Positions 1 through 5,947 are shown, counted from the first letter of the stretch. The stretch is 7,676 nucleotides of DNA from an uncultured Clostridia bacterium (GCA_947177115.1 CAMWTG010000129.1:1-7676); one strand, 5' to 3'. Numbers and translations are program-made. The notes: generated by a model from the letters alone, not told the origin.

Positions 1-74
1 CGCTTCGCCCGATACACGGGGGCAGCTCCCGTCAGGCCGGACGGACTACAGGACAAGTGTAAAACAAATACTCC
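1..74 (+). repeat. Direct repeat copy A (dispersed intergenic repeat)
   Basis: This 74-nt stretch recurs at 616-689 with about 5 mismatches, and its inner part (CCGGACGGAYTACAGGA and onward) recurs again at 6066-6114. It contains a short inverted repeat, CCGTC (29-33) with GACGG (40-44). The similarity to copy B stops at about position 74, just before the leader of the small HTH gene. In the other two copies the repeat is instead followed by a set of hairpins. It may continue to the left beyond the window. Function unknown. Confidence 0.85.
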
Positions 75-104
75 TCTAACACGGCGCAAAGAAAGTTGTA
101 TGTT

Positions 105-332
105 ATGGAACATTCAGAAATTATCCTGCAAATTTTGGCAGAGCGCGATATCACGCCATATCGATTATCAAAAGAGACCGGGATCTCGGAAAGTCTGTTT
201 GGCGCATGGCGGAAAAAGCCGACATCAAAAATTTATTCCGGGAATCTGGTGTTGATCGCCGACTACCTGGGTTGCTCTGTGGACTACCTGCTGGGCCGGA
301 CGGAGAACCCGGATGCGCATCAGGAGTCATAG
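105..332 (+). CDS. Small XRE/Cro-type helix-turn-helix DNA-binding protein
   Basis: This encodes a 75-residue protein that is almost entirely one lambda-repressor-like (XRE) helix-turn-helix domain. Seen: helix 2 at about residues 17-26 (TPYRLSKETG), the turn at Gly26-Ile27, and recognition helix 3 at 28-38 (SESLFGAWRKK). The family's closing signature LADYLGCSVDYLLGRTE is nearly exact at 50-67 (here I51 replaces the first L-A pairing, then DYLGCSVDYLLGRTE). ATG 105 was chosen over the in-frame TTG at 96 because the purine-rich stretch AAAGAAAG (88-95) sits 9 nt upstream of it, although this is a weak RBS. There is no dimerization, peptidase or sensor domain, so it may bind DNA as a simple dimer. 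Its targets are unknown. It stands alone between two direct repeats, with coding DNA less GC-rich than der, which suggests an accessory gene. The family call is firm; the regulatory role is inferred. Confidence 0.88.
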   Translation: MEHSEIILQILAERDITPYRLSKETGISESLFGAWRKKPTSKIYSGNLVLIADYLGCSVDYLLGRTENPDAHQES

Positions 333-399
333 AGGCGCACATTGAATGGGGGCGGTCCACGATATTGTGTTACCGGGGAAGAGCAGCAGTCCGGCGGAA
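333..399. other. Noncoding gap after the HTH gene, nothing recognised
   Basis: Between the HTH stop codon and the palindromic repeat I see no convincing hairpin with a T-run, no RBS with an ORF, and no repeat. Short frames crossing it have no recognisable protein features. Confidence 0.5.
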
Positions 400-428
400 C
401 GGGCCGATGAGGACATCGGCCCCTACGG
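400..428 (-). repeat. 29-nt REP-like palindromic repeat, copy 1
   Basis: The 29 nt at 400-428 are identical to 5919-5947. The core is a perfect 9-bp inverted repeat: GGGCCGATG (401-409) pairs with CATCGGCCC (414-422) around the loop AGGA. It is followed by an asymmetric tail, CTACGG. Read on the minus strand, the element starts CCGTAGGGG and runs into the hairpin, which is the layout of bacterial REP sequences (a short conserved head plus a GC-rich hairpin). Two exact copies 5.5 kb apart, both at the start of repeat-rich intergenic regions, imply a dispersed family. No REP-associated transposase lies in the window. Confidence 0.8.
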
Positions 429-434
429 AATGCG

Positions 435-577
435 GTATGTAGACCGCCGTGCCCTGGGAATACAGGACCGGCCACCCCAAGGCAAGGCTGGGAGGGCCCG
501 GGGCACAATGTATGTAGATCGCCGCGCCCTGTGAATACAGGACCAGCCACCCCAAAGCAACACGGGAGGCCCCGGGG
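435..577 (+). repeat. Two imperfect tandem units at 75-nt spacing
   Basis: Unit 1 (435-503) and unit 2 (510-577) both begin GTATGTAGA and end in a CCCGGGG block. Over the first ~47 nt only about five positions differ; the 3' third is more diverged, with a 1-nt length difference. Both contain GAATACAGGACC/A, reminiscent of ACTACAGGACAAG in the nearby 74-nt repeat. No reading frame is preserved across both units in a convincing way, so this is treated as noncoding repeat DNA. Confidence 0.75.
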
Positions 578-615
578 TGTGACGGTAGGGACTGCCGTCC
601 ACATCGTTGGTCAGA

Positions 616-689
616 CGCTTCGCCCGATACACGGAGGCAGGTCCCGTCAGACCGGACGGACTACAGGACAAGCGCAAAACAAATACTCC
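616..689 (+). repeat. Direct repeat copy B
   Basis: This matches positions 1-74 at about 69 of 74 nt. It lies inside the larger ~260-nt element upstream of der. With copy A it brackets the HTH gene, the palindrome and the tandem units (about 540 nt). The CCGTC/GACGG inverted repeat is conserved (644-648 with 655-659). Confidence 0.85.
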
Positions 690-708
690 CCGTAATAAAT
701 CAGGGATT

Positions 709-831
709 CTTAAACCGTAGGTTTAAGGGTGCTTTTGGTTCTTTTCCCACAAGGGAAAAGAACGCCCCCGCAGGGGGAAAATCCGATCAAAGAAACAATT
801 TCCCTCGCGCCGGAACGGCGCGAAGAAGGAG
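709..831 (+). promoter_or_regulatory. Four-hairpin structured leader of der
   Basis: Four inverted repeats lie in series. Hairpin 1: CTTAAACC (709-716) with GGTTTAAG (720-727), loop GTA. Hairpin 2: GTTCTTTTCCC (738-748) with GGGAAAAGAAC (753-763), loop ACAA, a perfect 11-bp stem. Hairpin 3: CCCCC (765-769) with GGGGG (773-777), loop GCA. Hairpin 4: TCGCGCCG (805-812) with CGGCGCGA (816-823), loop GAA. A linker, CCGATCAAAGAAACAATT, separates 3 and 4. The RBS AAGGAG (826-831) follows hairpin 4, and the start codon is 15 nt after the stem. The rimO leader (6124-6260) has the same architecture. A regulatory role is inferred from conservation of structure; no ligand or mechanism is known, and I see no convincing sigma-70 promoter. 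Confidence 0.65.
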
Positions 832-838
832 CTGCATC

Positions 839-2167
839 ATGCCAAAACCTATCATCGCCATCGTTGGGCGGCCCAACGTGGGCAAATCCGCCCTTTTCAA
901 CAAATTAACAGGCCAAAGGATCTCGATCGTGGAGGACACCCCGGGGGTAACAAGAGACAGGATCTATGGGGAATCCGACTGGAACGGAAGGAAATTCACC
1001 CTCATCGATACCGGCGGCATCGAGCCGAGGACCGACAGCGAGATCCTGACCTTCATGCGGGAGCAGGCGGAGATCGCCATCAGCCACGCGGATGTGATCG
1101 TATTCCTCACCGACATCAAAACCGGCCTCACCGCCTCGGACCAGGAGGTGGCGGGAATGCTCCAGAGGAGCGGCAAGCCCATCGTCCTGGCGGTGAACAA
1201 GATGGACTCCACCGGGACGGTGAACCCGGACTTCTATGAGTTCTACAACCTGGGCCTGGGGGACCCCATCGCCGTGTCGGCGGTCCACGGCCACGGAACG
1301 GGGGACCTGCTGGACGAGTGCGTGAAGTACTTTCCCCCCGAGGGAGAGGACGAGGAGGATGATGACCGCATCCAGGTGGCCATCATCGGGAAGCCCAACG
1401 TGGGCAAATCCTCCCTGACCAACAAGATCCTGGGCCAGCAGCGGACCATCGTCAGCGACATGGCGGGGACCACCCGGGACGCGATCGACAGCTATTTCGA
1501 GAACGAGACGGGAAAGTACGTCTTTATCGACACCGCTGGGATGCGGAAGAAGTCCAAGGTGGACGAGGCCATTGAGCGCTACAGCGTGTTAAGGGCCCAG
1601 ATGGCCATCGAGCGGGCGGACGTGTGCCTCATCCTCATCGATGCCCAGGAGGGGGTCACGGAGCAGGACACCAAGGTGGCCGGGATGGCCCATGAGGCGG
1701 GGAAAGCCAGCATCATCGTGGTGAATAAGTGGGACCTCATTGAGAAGGACGGCAAGACCATGGACAAGATGCGGGAGGACATCCGCCGGGATCTGGGATA
1801 TATGACCTACGCCCCCATCCTGTTCATCTCCGCCATGACCGGGCAGCGGGTGGAGCGGCTGTTCGAGCTGATCCAGTACGTGAACAACCAGGCGGCAACA
1901 AGGATCACCACCGGGATGCTCAACTCCGTGCTGGCGGACGCCCAGACCAGGGTGCAGCCGCCTACGGACAAGGGCAGAAGGTTGAAAATTTATTATATGA
2001 CCCAGGCGGGGATCAAGCCTCCCCACTTCATCTGCTTCTGCAATGATGCGCGTCTGTTCCACTTCTCCTATCAGCGATATTTGGAGAATCAAATACGCAC
2101 GGTATTCGGGCTGGAGGGGACGCCCATCAAAATGACCATTCGCCAAAAAGGCGATAAGGAGGATTGA
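839..2167 (+). CDS. der: Ribosome biogenesis GTPase Der (EngA)
   Basis: Der is an essential tandem GTPase that binds the 50S subunit and supports its late assembly in the cytoplasm. The 442 residues are normal length for the family. Seen: G domain 1 with GRPNVGKS (10-17), GVTRDR (36-41), DTGG (57-60), NKMD (120-123) and SAVHG (147-151). An acidic linker at 170-176 (DEEDDD region) leads to G domain 2 with GKPNVGKS (184-191), GTTRDA (210-215), DTAGMRKK (231-238), NKWD (296-299) and SAMTGQ (331-336). A C-terminal KH-like domain follows (about 350-435, including PPHFICFCND). All nucleotide-binding motifs are intact. The start is ATG 839, with AAGGAG 7 nt upstream. It is the first gene of the operon and carries the structured leader. 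plsY starts 4 nt after its stop. Confidence 0.98.
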   Translation: MPKPIIAIVGRPNVGKSALFNKLTGQRISIVEDTPGVTRDRIYGESDWNGRKFTLIDTGGIEPRTDSEILTFMREQAEIAISHADVIVFLTDIKTGLTASDQEVAGMLQRSGKPIVLAVNKMDSTGTVNPDFYEFYNLGLGDPIAVSAVHGHGTGDLLDECVKYFPPEGEDEEDDDRIQVAIIGKPNVGKSSLTNKILGQQRTIVSDMAGTTRDAIDSYFENETGKYVFIDTAGMRKKSKVDEAIERYSVLRAQMAIERADVCLILIDAQEGVTEQDTKVAGMAHEAGKASIIVVNKWDLIEKDGKTMDKMREDIRRDLGYMTYAPILFISAMTGQRVERLFELIQYVNNQAATRITTGMLNSVLADAQTRVQPPTDKGRRLKIYYMTQAGIKPPHFICFCNDARLFHFSYQRYLENQIRTVFGLEGTPIKMTIRQKGDKED

Positions 2168-2171
2168 GCAT

Positions 2172-2825
2172 ATGATCATTCCGGGACCTTTTCTCTACGC
2201 GCTGCCTGTGATCGCCATAGTGGCCTACTTCCTGGGCTGCTTCAACGGGGCGGTCATTGTATCGAAGTATATCCTGCGGGATGACATCCGCACCCACGGC
2301 AGCGGCAACGCGGGGCTGACCAATTTTTACCGGACTTTCGGCGGTCCTCTTACCATTGTGGTGATCCTTTGCGATGTGCTCAAGGCGGTGCTGGCTATCT
2401 GGTTTGCCGTGCTGGCGGCCCGCTATATGCGGGTGGACGAAGCCAATGTGATCGTCCTGGCGAAGTACTGGGGTGCCCTGTTCTGCCTGCTGGGGCATAT
2501 GTTCCCCTGCATGTTCCACTTCAAGGGGGGCAAGGGGATCCTCTCCGGCGGCATCGCGGCCTTTATGATCGACTGGCGGATCGCGCTGGTGGTCTGGGGC
2601 GGATTTTTGCTGCTGGCGGTGCTGACCAAGTACGTATCCCTGGGGTCCGTGTGGGCCGGGGGGAGCTTTCCGTTTATCAGCTGGTACTGCTATCCCTACC
2701 TGGCGGTCGTGGTGCTGGCGTTCATCATCGGGGCGCTGGTGCTGTGGCAGCACCGGGCCAACATCCAGCGGCTGCTGGCCGGGACGGAGAACAAATTTTC
2801 CCTGCATAAGAAAAAGCAGGAATAG
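2172..2825 (+). CDS. plsY: Acyl-phosphate:glycerol-3-phosphate acyltransferase PlsY
   Basis: PlsY is an integral membrane enzyme that moves the acyl group from acyl-phosphate to sn-glycerol 3-phosphate, giving lysophosphatidic acid, the first committed step of phospholipid synthesis in most Gram-positives. The 217 residues contain several hydrophobic segments (about 8-34, 58-83, 94-113, 123-150, 165-190) and the family motifs: GSGNAGLTNFYRTFG (43-57), CDVLKA (67-72), GHMFP (108-112) with KGGKG (118-122), and YVSLGSVWAG in the third conserved block. The positively charged tail (HKKKQE) fits a cytoplasmic C terminus. The start is ATG 2172; its RBS AAGGAGG (2156-2162) lies inside the end of der. 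The product of the next gene, gpsA, supplies its glycerol-3-phosphate substrate, so plsY and gpsA form a functional pair. Confidence 0.97.
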   Translation: MIIPGPFLYALPVIAIVAYFLGCFNGAVIVSKYILRDDIRTHGSGNAGLTNFYRTFGGPLTIVVILCDVLKAVLAIWFAVLAARYMRVDEANVIVLAKYWGALFCLLGHMFPCMFHFKGGKGILSGGIAAFMIDWRIALVVWGGFLLLAVLTKYVSLGSVWAGGSFPFISWYCYPYLAVVVLAFIIGALVLWQHRANIQRLLAGTENKFSLHKKKQE

Positions 2826-2837
2826 GAGGCGGCGGGG

Positions 2838-3839
2838 ATGAAGATCACCGTACTGGGCAGCGGCGGCTGGGGGACCGCCCTGGCGCTGCTGCTGGTGGAC
2901 AACGGACATGACGTGACGCTGTGGTCCCACTCCAGGGAGCGGAACGAGCTGCTGGAGCGGACCCGGGAGAATCCCCGGCTGGCGGGGGTGCCGCTGCGGC
3001 CGGAGCTGAAGCTGAGCGCGGAGCTGGACAGCCTGCGGGAGAGCGGGCTGGTGGTGCTGGCCACGCCGTCCTTCGCGGTACGGGAGACGGCGCGGATGGC
3101 CGCGCCCCTGCTGCGGGAGGACGCGGTGGCGGTGTCCGCCGCCAAGGGCATCGAGAAGGATACCGCCCTGTGCATGACCCGGGTCATCGAGGAGGAGCTG
3201 GGCGGCAAGGTCCGGACGGCAGCGCTGTCCGGGCCCTCCCACGCCGAGGAGGTGGGCCGGAGGGTCCCGACCGGGTGCGTGGCGGCGGCAAGGGACATGG
3301 CAGCGGCGGAGCTGGTGCAGGATGTGTTCATGAACGCCCGGTTCCGGGTGTATACCAATGGGGACGTGTTGGGAGTGGAGCTGGGGGCGGCGCTGAAAAA
3401 CGTGCTGGCCCTGTGCTGCGGCGTCAGCGATGGCATGGGCCTGGGGGACAACACCAAGGCCCTGCTCATGACCCGCGGCATGACGGAAATGGCCCGGCTG
3501 GGGGTGGCCCTGGGCGGGCGGAAGGAGACCTTCGCCGGGTTGTCCGGGATGGGCGATCTGATCGTGACGTGTACGTCCATGCACTCCCGGAACCGGCGGT
3601 GCGGCATCCTGATCGGGCAGGGGAAGTCCGCCCAGGAGGCCATGGACGAGGTGGGCGCCGTGGTGGAGGGGTATTACGCCGCCTTCAGCGCTCATCAGCT
3701 GGCGGAGAAGGCGGGGGTGGAAATGCCCGTCTGCCAGTGCGCCTATCAGGTCCTGTACGAGGGGAAGAGCGTCCATCAGGTGGCGGACGGACTCATGCGC
3801 CGGGACAAGCGGCGGGAAACGGACGAGAGCTGGATCTGA
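2838..3839 (+). CDS. gpsA: Glycerol-3-phosphate dehydrogenase [NAD(P)+]
   Basis: GpsA reduces dihydroxyacetone phosphate to sn-glycerol 3-phosphate in the cytoplasm, providing the backbone that PlsY acylates. The 333 residues are normal length. Seen: the N-terminal Rossmann loop GSGGWGTA (7-14), AAKGIEK with conserved Lys103, GPSHAEEV (132-139), the catalytic lysine in LGAALKNVLA (Lys187), and the family signature GLSGMGDLIVTC (234-245) followed by SRN. No key residue is missing. The start is ATG 2838; its RBS AGGAGG (2824-2829) overlaps the plsY stop codon. The gene is very GC-rich, especially at third positions, which creates long open frames on the other strand that I regard as shadows. 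The stop codon overlaps the recX start (TGATG), suggesting translational coupling. Confidence 0.98.
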   Translation: MKITVLGSGGWGTALALLLVDNGHDVTLWSHSRERNELLERTRENPRLAGVPLRPELKLSAELDSLRESGLVVLATPSFAVRETARMAAPLLREDAVAVSAAKGIEKDTALCMTRVIEEELGGKVRTAALSGPSHAEEVGRRVPTGCVAAARDMAAAELVQDVFMNARFRVYTNGDVLGVELGAALKNVLALCCGVSDGMGLGDNTKALLMTRGMTEMARLGVALGGRKETFAGLSGMGDLIVTCTSMHSRNRRCGILIGQGKSAQEAMDEVGAVVEGYYAAFSAHQLAEKAGVEMPVCQCAYQVLYEGKSVHQVADGLMRRDKRRETDESWI

Positions 3840-4459
3840 TGCGGATCGAGGAAGTGAAGAAGTCCGAACGGAAGAAGGGGCGGTTCCTGGTCAGGCTGGA
3901 GGATGGGGACATCCTGCGGGTAACGGAGGATGAGCTGCTCAGGTTCGGGCTGAGAGCCGGGCTGGAGCTGGACGGGGAGGTGCTGGAGGCGGTAAGGGCT
4001 TCCGTGAAAGCGTCCTCGGCCAGGGCGGCGGCGGCAAATATGATCGGGAGCCGGGCGCTGTCCAAGAAGGAGCTGACAAAGCGGCTCATCAAAAAGGGCA
4101 ATGACGAGGCCGATGCCCAGGCGGCGGCGGACTGGCTGGAGGACATCGGGGCCGTGAACGATGCCGGGTATGCGGCGTCTCTGGTGCGGCACTACGGCGG
4201 GAAGGGCTACGGGCCCGCCCGGGTGAAAGAGGAGCTGCGCCGGAGAGGCGTGGACCGGGAGCTGTGGGACGAGGCCATGGAGGAGATGCCGGAGGCGGCG
4301 GAGATCCTGGACCAGCTGATCCGGAAGAAGTGCCGTGGGGATCTGTCGGACCCGAGGGAGAAAAAGCGGGTCAGCAACGGGCTGCTGCGCCGGGGATTCG
4401 GCTGGAGCGATGTAAAGGCCGCCATGGGGCGGTATACGGAGATGATGGAGGACGAATGA
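3839..4459 (+). CDS. recX: RecX family regulatory protein
   Basis: RecX binds RecA filaments and modulates (usually inhibits) RecA recombinase activity. The 206-residue protein is a normal Gram-positive length. Seen: a basic and acidic N-terminal segment (1-55) with a small-domain feel (GRFLVRLEDGDILRV), then three-helix repeats typical of RecX. These include SRALSKKELTKRLIKKG (71-87), the diagnostic WLEDIGAVNDAGYAASLV (99-116) with YGPARVKEELRRRGV (124-138), and a C-terminal repeat ending RRGFGWSDVKAAMG. An upstream-extended frame exists but reads through gpsA in the wrong frame; ATG 3839, overlapping the gpsA stop by one base, fits best. Its position behind der-plsY-gpsA points to co-transcription. 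The last codons carry GGAGGA (4447-4452), which serves as RBS for the next gene. Confidence 0.93.
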   Translation: MRIEEVKKSERKKGRFLVRLEDGDILRVTEDELLRFGLRAGLELDGEVLEAVRASVKASSARAAAANMIGSRALSKKELTKRLIKKGNDEADAQAAADWLEDIGAVNDAGYAASLVRHYGGKGYGPARVKEELRRRGVDRELWDEAMEEMPEAAEILDQLIRKKCRGDLSDPREKKRVSNGLLRRGFGWSDVKAAMGRYTEMMEDE

Positions 4460-4965
4460 TGGCGTCAAAGCAAAAATTGATCATTGTAACCGGGTCTCCT
4501 TGTGTAGGCAAAACGACCGTGACACAGGCTCTCTTTGCCGATTATAAAAACAGTGCATTTTTTGACGGCGATTGGGCCTGGTGCGTCAATCCTTTTTCGG
4601 TTGATGATCCGAGGATAAGAAATGGCGACAAAACGATGTCATTTGCACTGGCTACATATTTAAATTCGGGCTTTGACTATGTCTTTTTTTCATCGGTAGT
4701 CGCTGTAGACAGGACTATTCGTGAAACAATATTGAACGATATTTCTGCAAAAGACTACTCTGTTTTGGGCTTTACCTTGACCCGCTCAGAAGAAACCCTG
4801 TATGAGCGCTACAAAAAGCGCGGAGATTCGAATGAATGCTCGTTTTTCTGGCTCCATTTAAAGCCTTGTAAAGGTGATCATGTTATTCAAACGGATCATA
4901 AAAGCGTTCGGGAAATAGCCGATGAAATGAGGGCTATTATAGATCATGAAGGAAATGAATCGTGA
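4459..4965 (+). CDS. P-loop NTPase, small-molecule or nucleoside kinase-like
   Basis: This encodes 168 residues of a compact P-loop protein resembling small nucleotide or sugar kinases annotated as AAA-family ATPases. Seen: a beta strand and Walker A, LIIVTGSPCVGKTT (7-20); FFDGDWAW (34-41), a conserved acidic motif in the place where kinases bind their acceptor; a hydrophobic strand, FDYVFFSS (72-79); and a basic lid-like helix, TLYERYKKRGD (113-123). The substrate cannot be read from the sequence. ATG 4459 overlaps the recX stop by one base, with GGAGGA 6 nt upstream; ATG 4456 is an alternative adding one Met. Its end overlaps the next start (GTGA). The DNA is much more AT-rich (roughly 40-45% GC) than recX and gpsA, so the gene was probably acquired. 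It could also be a phosphotransferase acting on an antibiotic or metabolite, but nothing here proves that. Confidence 0.8.
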   Translation: MASKQKLIIVTGSPCVGKTTVTQALFADYKNSAFFDGDWAWCVNPFSVDDPRIRNGDKTMSFALATYLNSGFDYVFFSSVVAVDRTIRETILNDISAKDYSVLGFTLTRSEETLYERYKKRGDSNECSFFWLHLKPCKGDHVIQTDHKSVREIADEMRAIIDHEGNES

Positions 4966-5918
4966 AAATTTCAACAAGTGACTTGATCCTGCGGACTGTG
5001 ACAGAAGGCGATATCCAAGAGATAGCCAGAATGTGGGAATACCCGCAGGAGACAACGATCGATAAGGCATATGAAGCTCTGAACTATATGGAAGCTACCC
5101 ACAGCAAAAACCGGCAGAAACAAATTTGCCATTTATGCCTGGGCGTTTTTCAGAGAGAACAACCGAATGTGATCATAGGCTGGTGCGGGCTGGATGGCGA
5201 AGCTGAAATAGGGAAAACGGTTCTTTTCTACATGATCGATGAGAAATACCGGAATAGAGGGTATGCCACGCAATGTGCGGTTGAATTGATAAATTATGCG
5301 TTTAAGGACATGGCGTACGACATCATCTATGGCGGATGCGCAAAAAACAATGCAGGGTCATACAGGGTAATGCAAAAGGCAGGAATGATCCAAAATTCCT
5401 TTAACAAAAATGGGGATCACATCTTTTCGATCGATAGAGATCAGTTCTTGAATGCTAAAAAATATTTGTCTGTCAGGGAGAAAAGAGATATGTCAGTGGA
5501 AGTCCGGTTTTATGATGAAGTTGAGGATCAACTGCTGAAATTCGCGGTGATCATCGCCCGGTCCGGTGGGAAATGGGTGTTCTGCAGGCACAGGGAGCGG
5601 ACCACGCTGGAAATCCCGGGCGGACGCCGGGAGCCGGGGGAGAGCGTGGAAGAGGCCGCCAGGAGAGAGTTGTACGAGGAGACGGGTGCGAAGGAGTTTT
5701 CTATCTGGCCGGTCTGCGTGTATTCGGTGGTCCGGGATGATGCGGAGGAGTCCCTTGGCGGGCTGTATGCGGCGGAAATTTTTTCGTTTGAGAAGGAATT
5801 ACATAGCGAGATCGAGAGGATCGTGATGCTGGAGGAGCTGCCGGAGGATAATTGGACGTATCCGGAGATCCAGCCGAAGCTGATGGAGGAGGCCCGGAAA
5901 CGCGGGGTGTCGTCCTAG
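4962..5918 (+). CDS. GNAT acetyltransferase-Nudix hydrolase fusion protein
   Basis: This is a 318-residue two-domain protein. Residues 1-~165 form a GNAT N-acetyltransferase of the RimJ/RimL-like (Acetyltransf_3) type: LILRTVTEGDI (8-18), strand VIIGWCGL (70-77), the acetyl-CoA loop RNRGYA (97-102), and AKNNAGSYRVMQKAGM (127-142). Residues 177-318 form a Nudix hydrolase with a complete Nudix box (G221 to A243: Gx5Ex7REUxEExGU, catalytic core RELYEE at 235-240). It would cleave a nucleoside-diphosphate-linked substrate, identity unknown. The start is GTG 4962, overlapping the kinase stop (GTGA). The acetyltransferase half is AT-rich and the Nudix half is GC-rich; the change falls near 5490-5540, at the domain junction. 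Met177 (ATG 5490) has its own AGGGAG 9 nt upstream, so a separate 142-residue Nudix protein may also be made. I infer the fusion joined two once-separate genes. Confidence 0.88.
   Translation: MKISTSDLILRTVTEGDIQEIARMWEYPQETTIDKAYEALNYMEATHSKNRQKQICHLCLGVFQREQPNVIIGWCGLDGEAEIGKTVLFYMIDEKYRNRGYATQCAVELINYAFKDMAYDIIYGGCAKNNAGSYRVMQKAGMIQNSFNKNGDHIFSIDRDQFLNAKKYLSVREKRDMSVEVRFYDEVEDQLLKFAVIIARSGGKWVFCRHRERTTLEIPGGRREPGESVEEAARRELYEETGAKEFSIWPVCVYSVVRDDAEESLGGLYAAEIFSFEKELHSEIERIVMLEELPEDNWTYPEIQPKLMEEARKRGVSS
5475..5492 (+). promoter_or_regulatory. Internal RBS and start codon for the Nudix domain
   Basis: AGGGAG (5475-5480) lies 9 nt before an in-frame ATG (5490-5492) exactly where the Nudix domain begins (MSVEVRFYDE...). 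It has the quality of a normal gene start. Either it is a relic of a once free-standing Nudix gene, or it is still used to make the Nudix protein alone. Confidence 0.5.
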
Positions 5919-5947
5919 CGGGCCGATGAGGACATCGGCCCCTACGG
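5919..5947 (-). repeat. 29-nt REP-like palindromic repeat, copy 2
   Basis: This is identical to 400-428. Stem GGGCCGATG (5920-5928) pairs with CATCGGCCC (5933-5941), loop AGGA, followed by the CTACGG tail. It begins immediately after the stop codon (5916-5918) of the fusion gene. The transcript of the long operon therefore ends its coding part in a strong 9-bp GC hairpin, which could shield the mRNA 3' end. There is no T-run behind it, so it is not a standard intrinsic terminator. Confidence 0.8.

Larger units (their letters stand above)
581..838 (+). repeat. ~260-nt dispersed intergenic element, copy I (ends at the der start codon)
   Basis: This block aligns end to end with 5997-6266. Shared landmarks in order are: GACGGTAGGG at the left end; AGACGC exactly 32 nt further in both; TCAGACCGGACGGA and the following ~50 nt (647-696 against 6066-6114); a 25-nt identical block holding an AT-rich hairpin (703-727 against 6118-6142); then three more hairpins and the start codon. 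It includes copy B of the 74-nt direct repeat. The order and spacing show that the two regions are copies of one element rather than chance matches. Confidence 0.75.

Noticed and set aside
320..677. Short overlapping frames in the 333-838 noncoding region
   Set aside because: They are repetitive because the DNA is repetitive, lack RBSs, and have no domain features on either strand.
1..689. CRISPR array
   Set aside because: There are only two long, imperfect repeats 615 nt apart, with no regular short repeat-spacer pattern and no cas genes.
647..700. Sigma-70 promoter within the conserved repeat block
   Set aside because: I tried several -35/-10 pairings (for example ACTACAG or AAATAC elements); none gave good hexamers with 16-18 nt spacing in both copies.
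2127..3776. 549-codon open frame on the minus strand across plsY and gpsA
   Set aside because: It lies antisense to two certain genes. Its composition (Pro/His/Arg/Gln-rich, low complexity) is what GC-rich codon bias produces in a shadow frame, and there is no RBS or domain.
2921..3838. N-terminal extension of recX by about 306 codons
   Set aside because: This part is gpsA read in another frame (Gly/Arg/Ala-rich with no domain). recX begins at 3839, where real RecX sequence starts.
4264..4458. N-terminal extension of the kinase-like protein
   Set aside because: It is recX in another frame; the P-loop fold begins right after ATG 4459, which has a good RBS.
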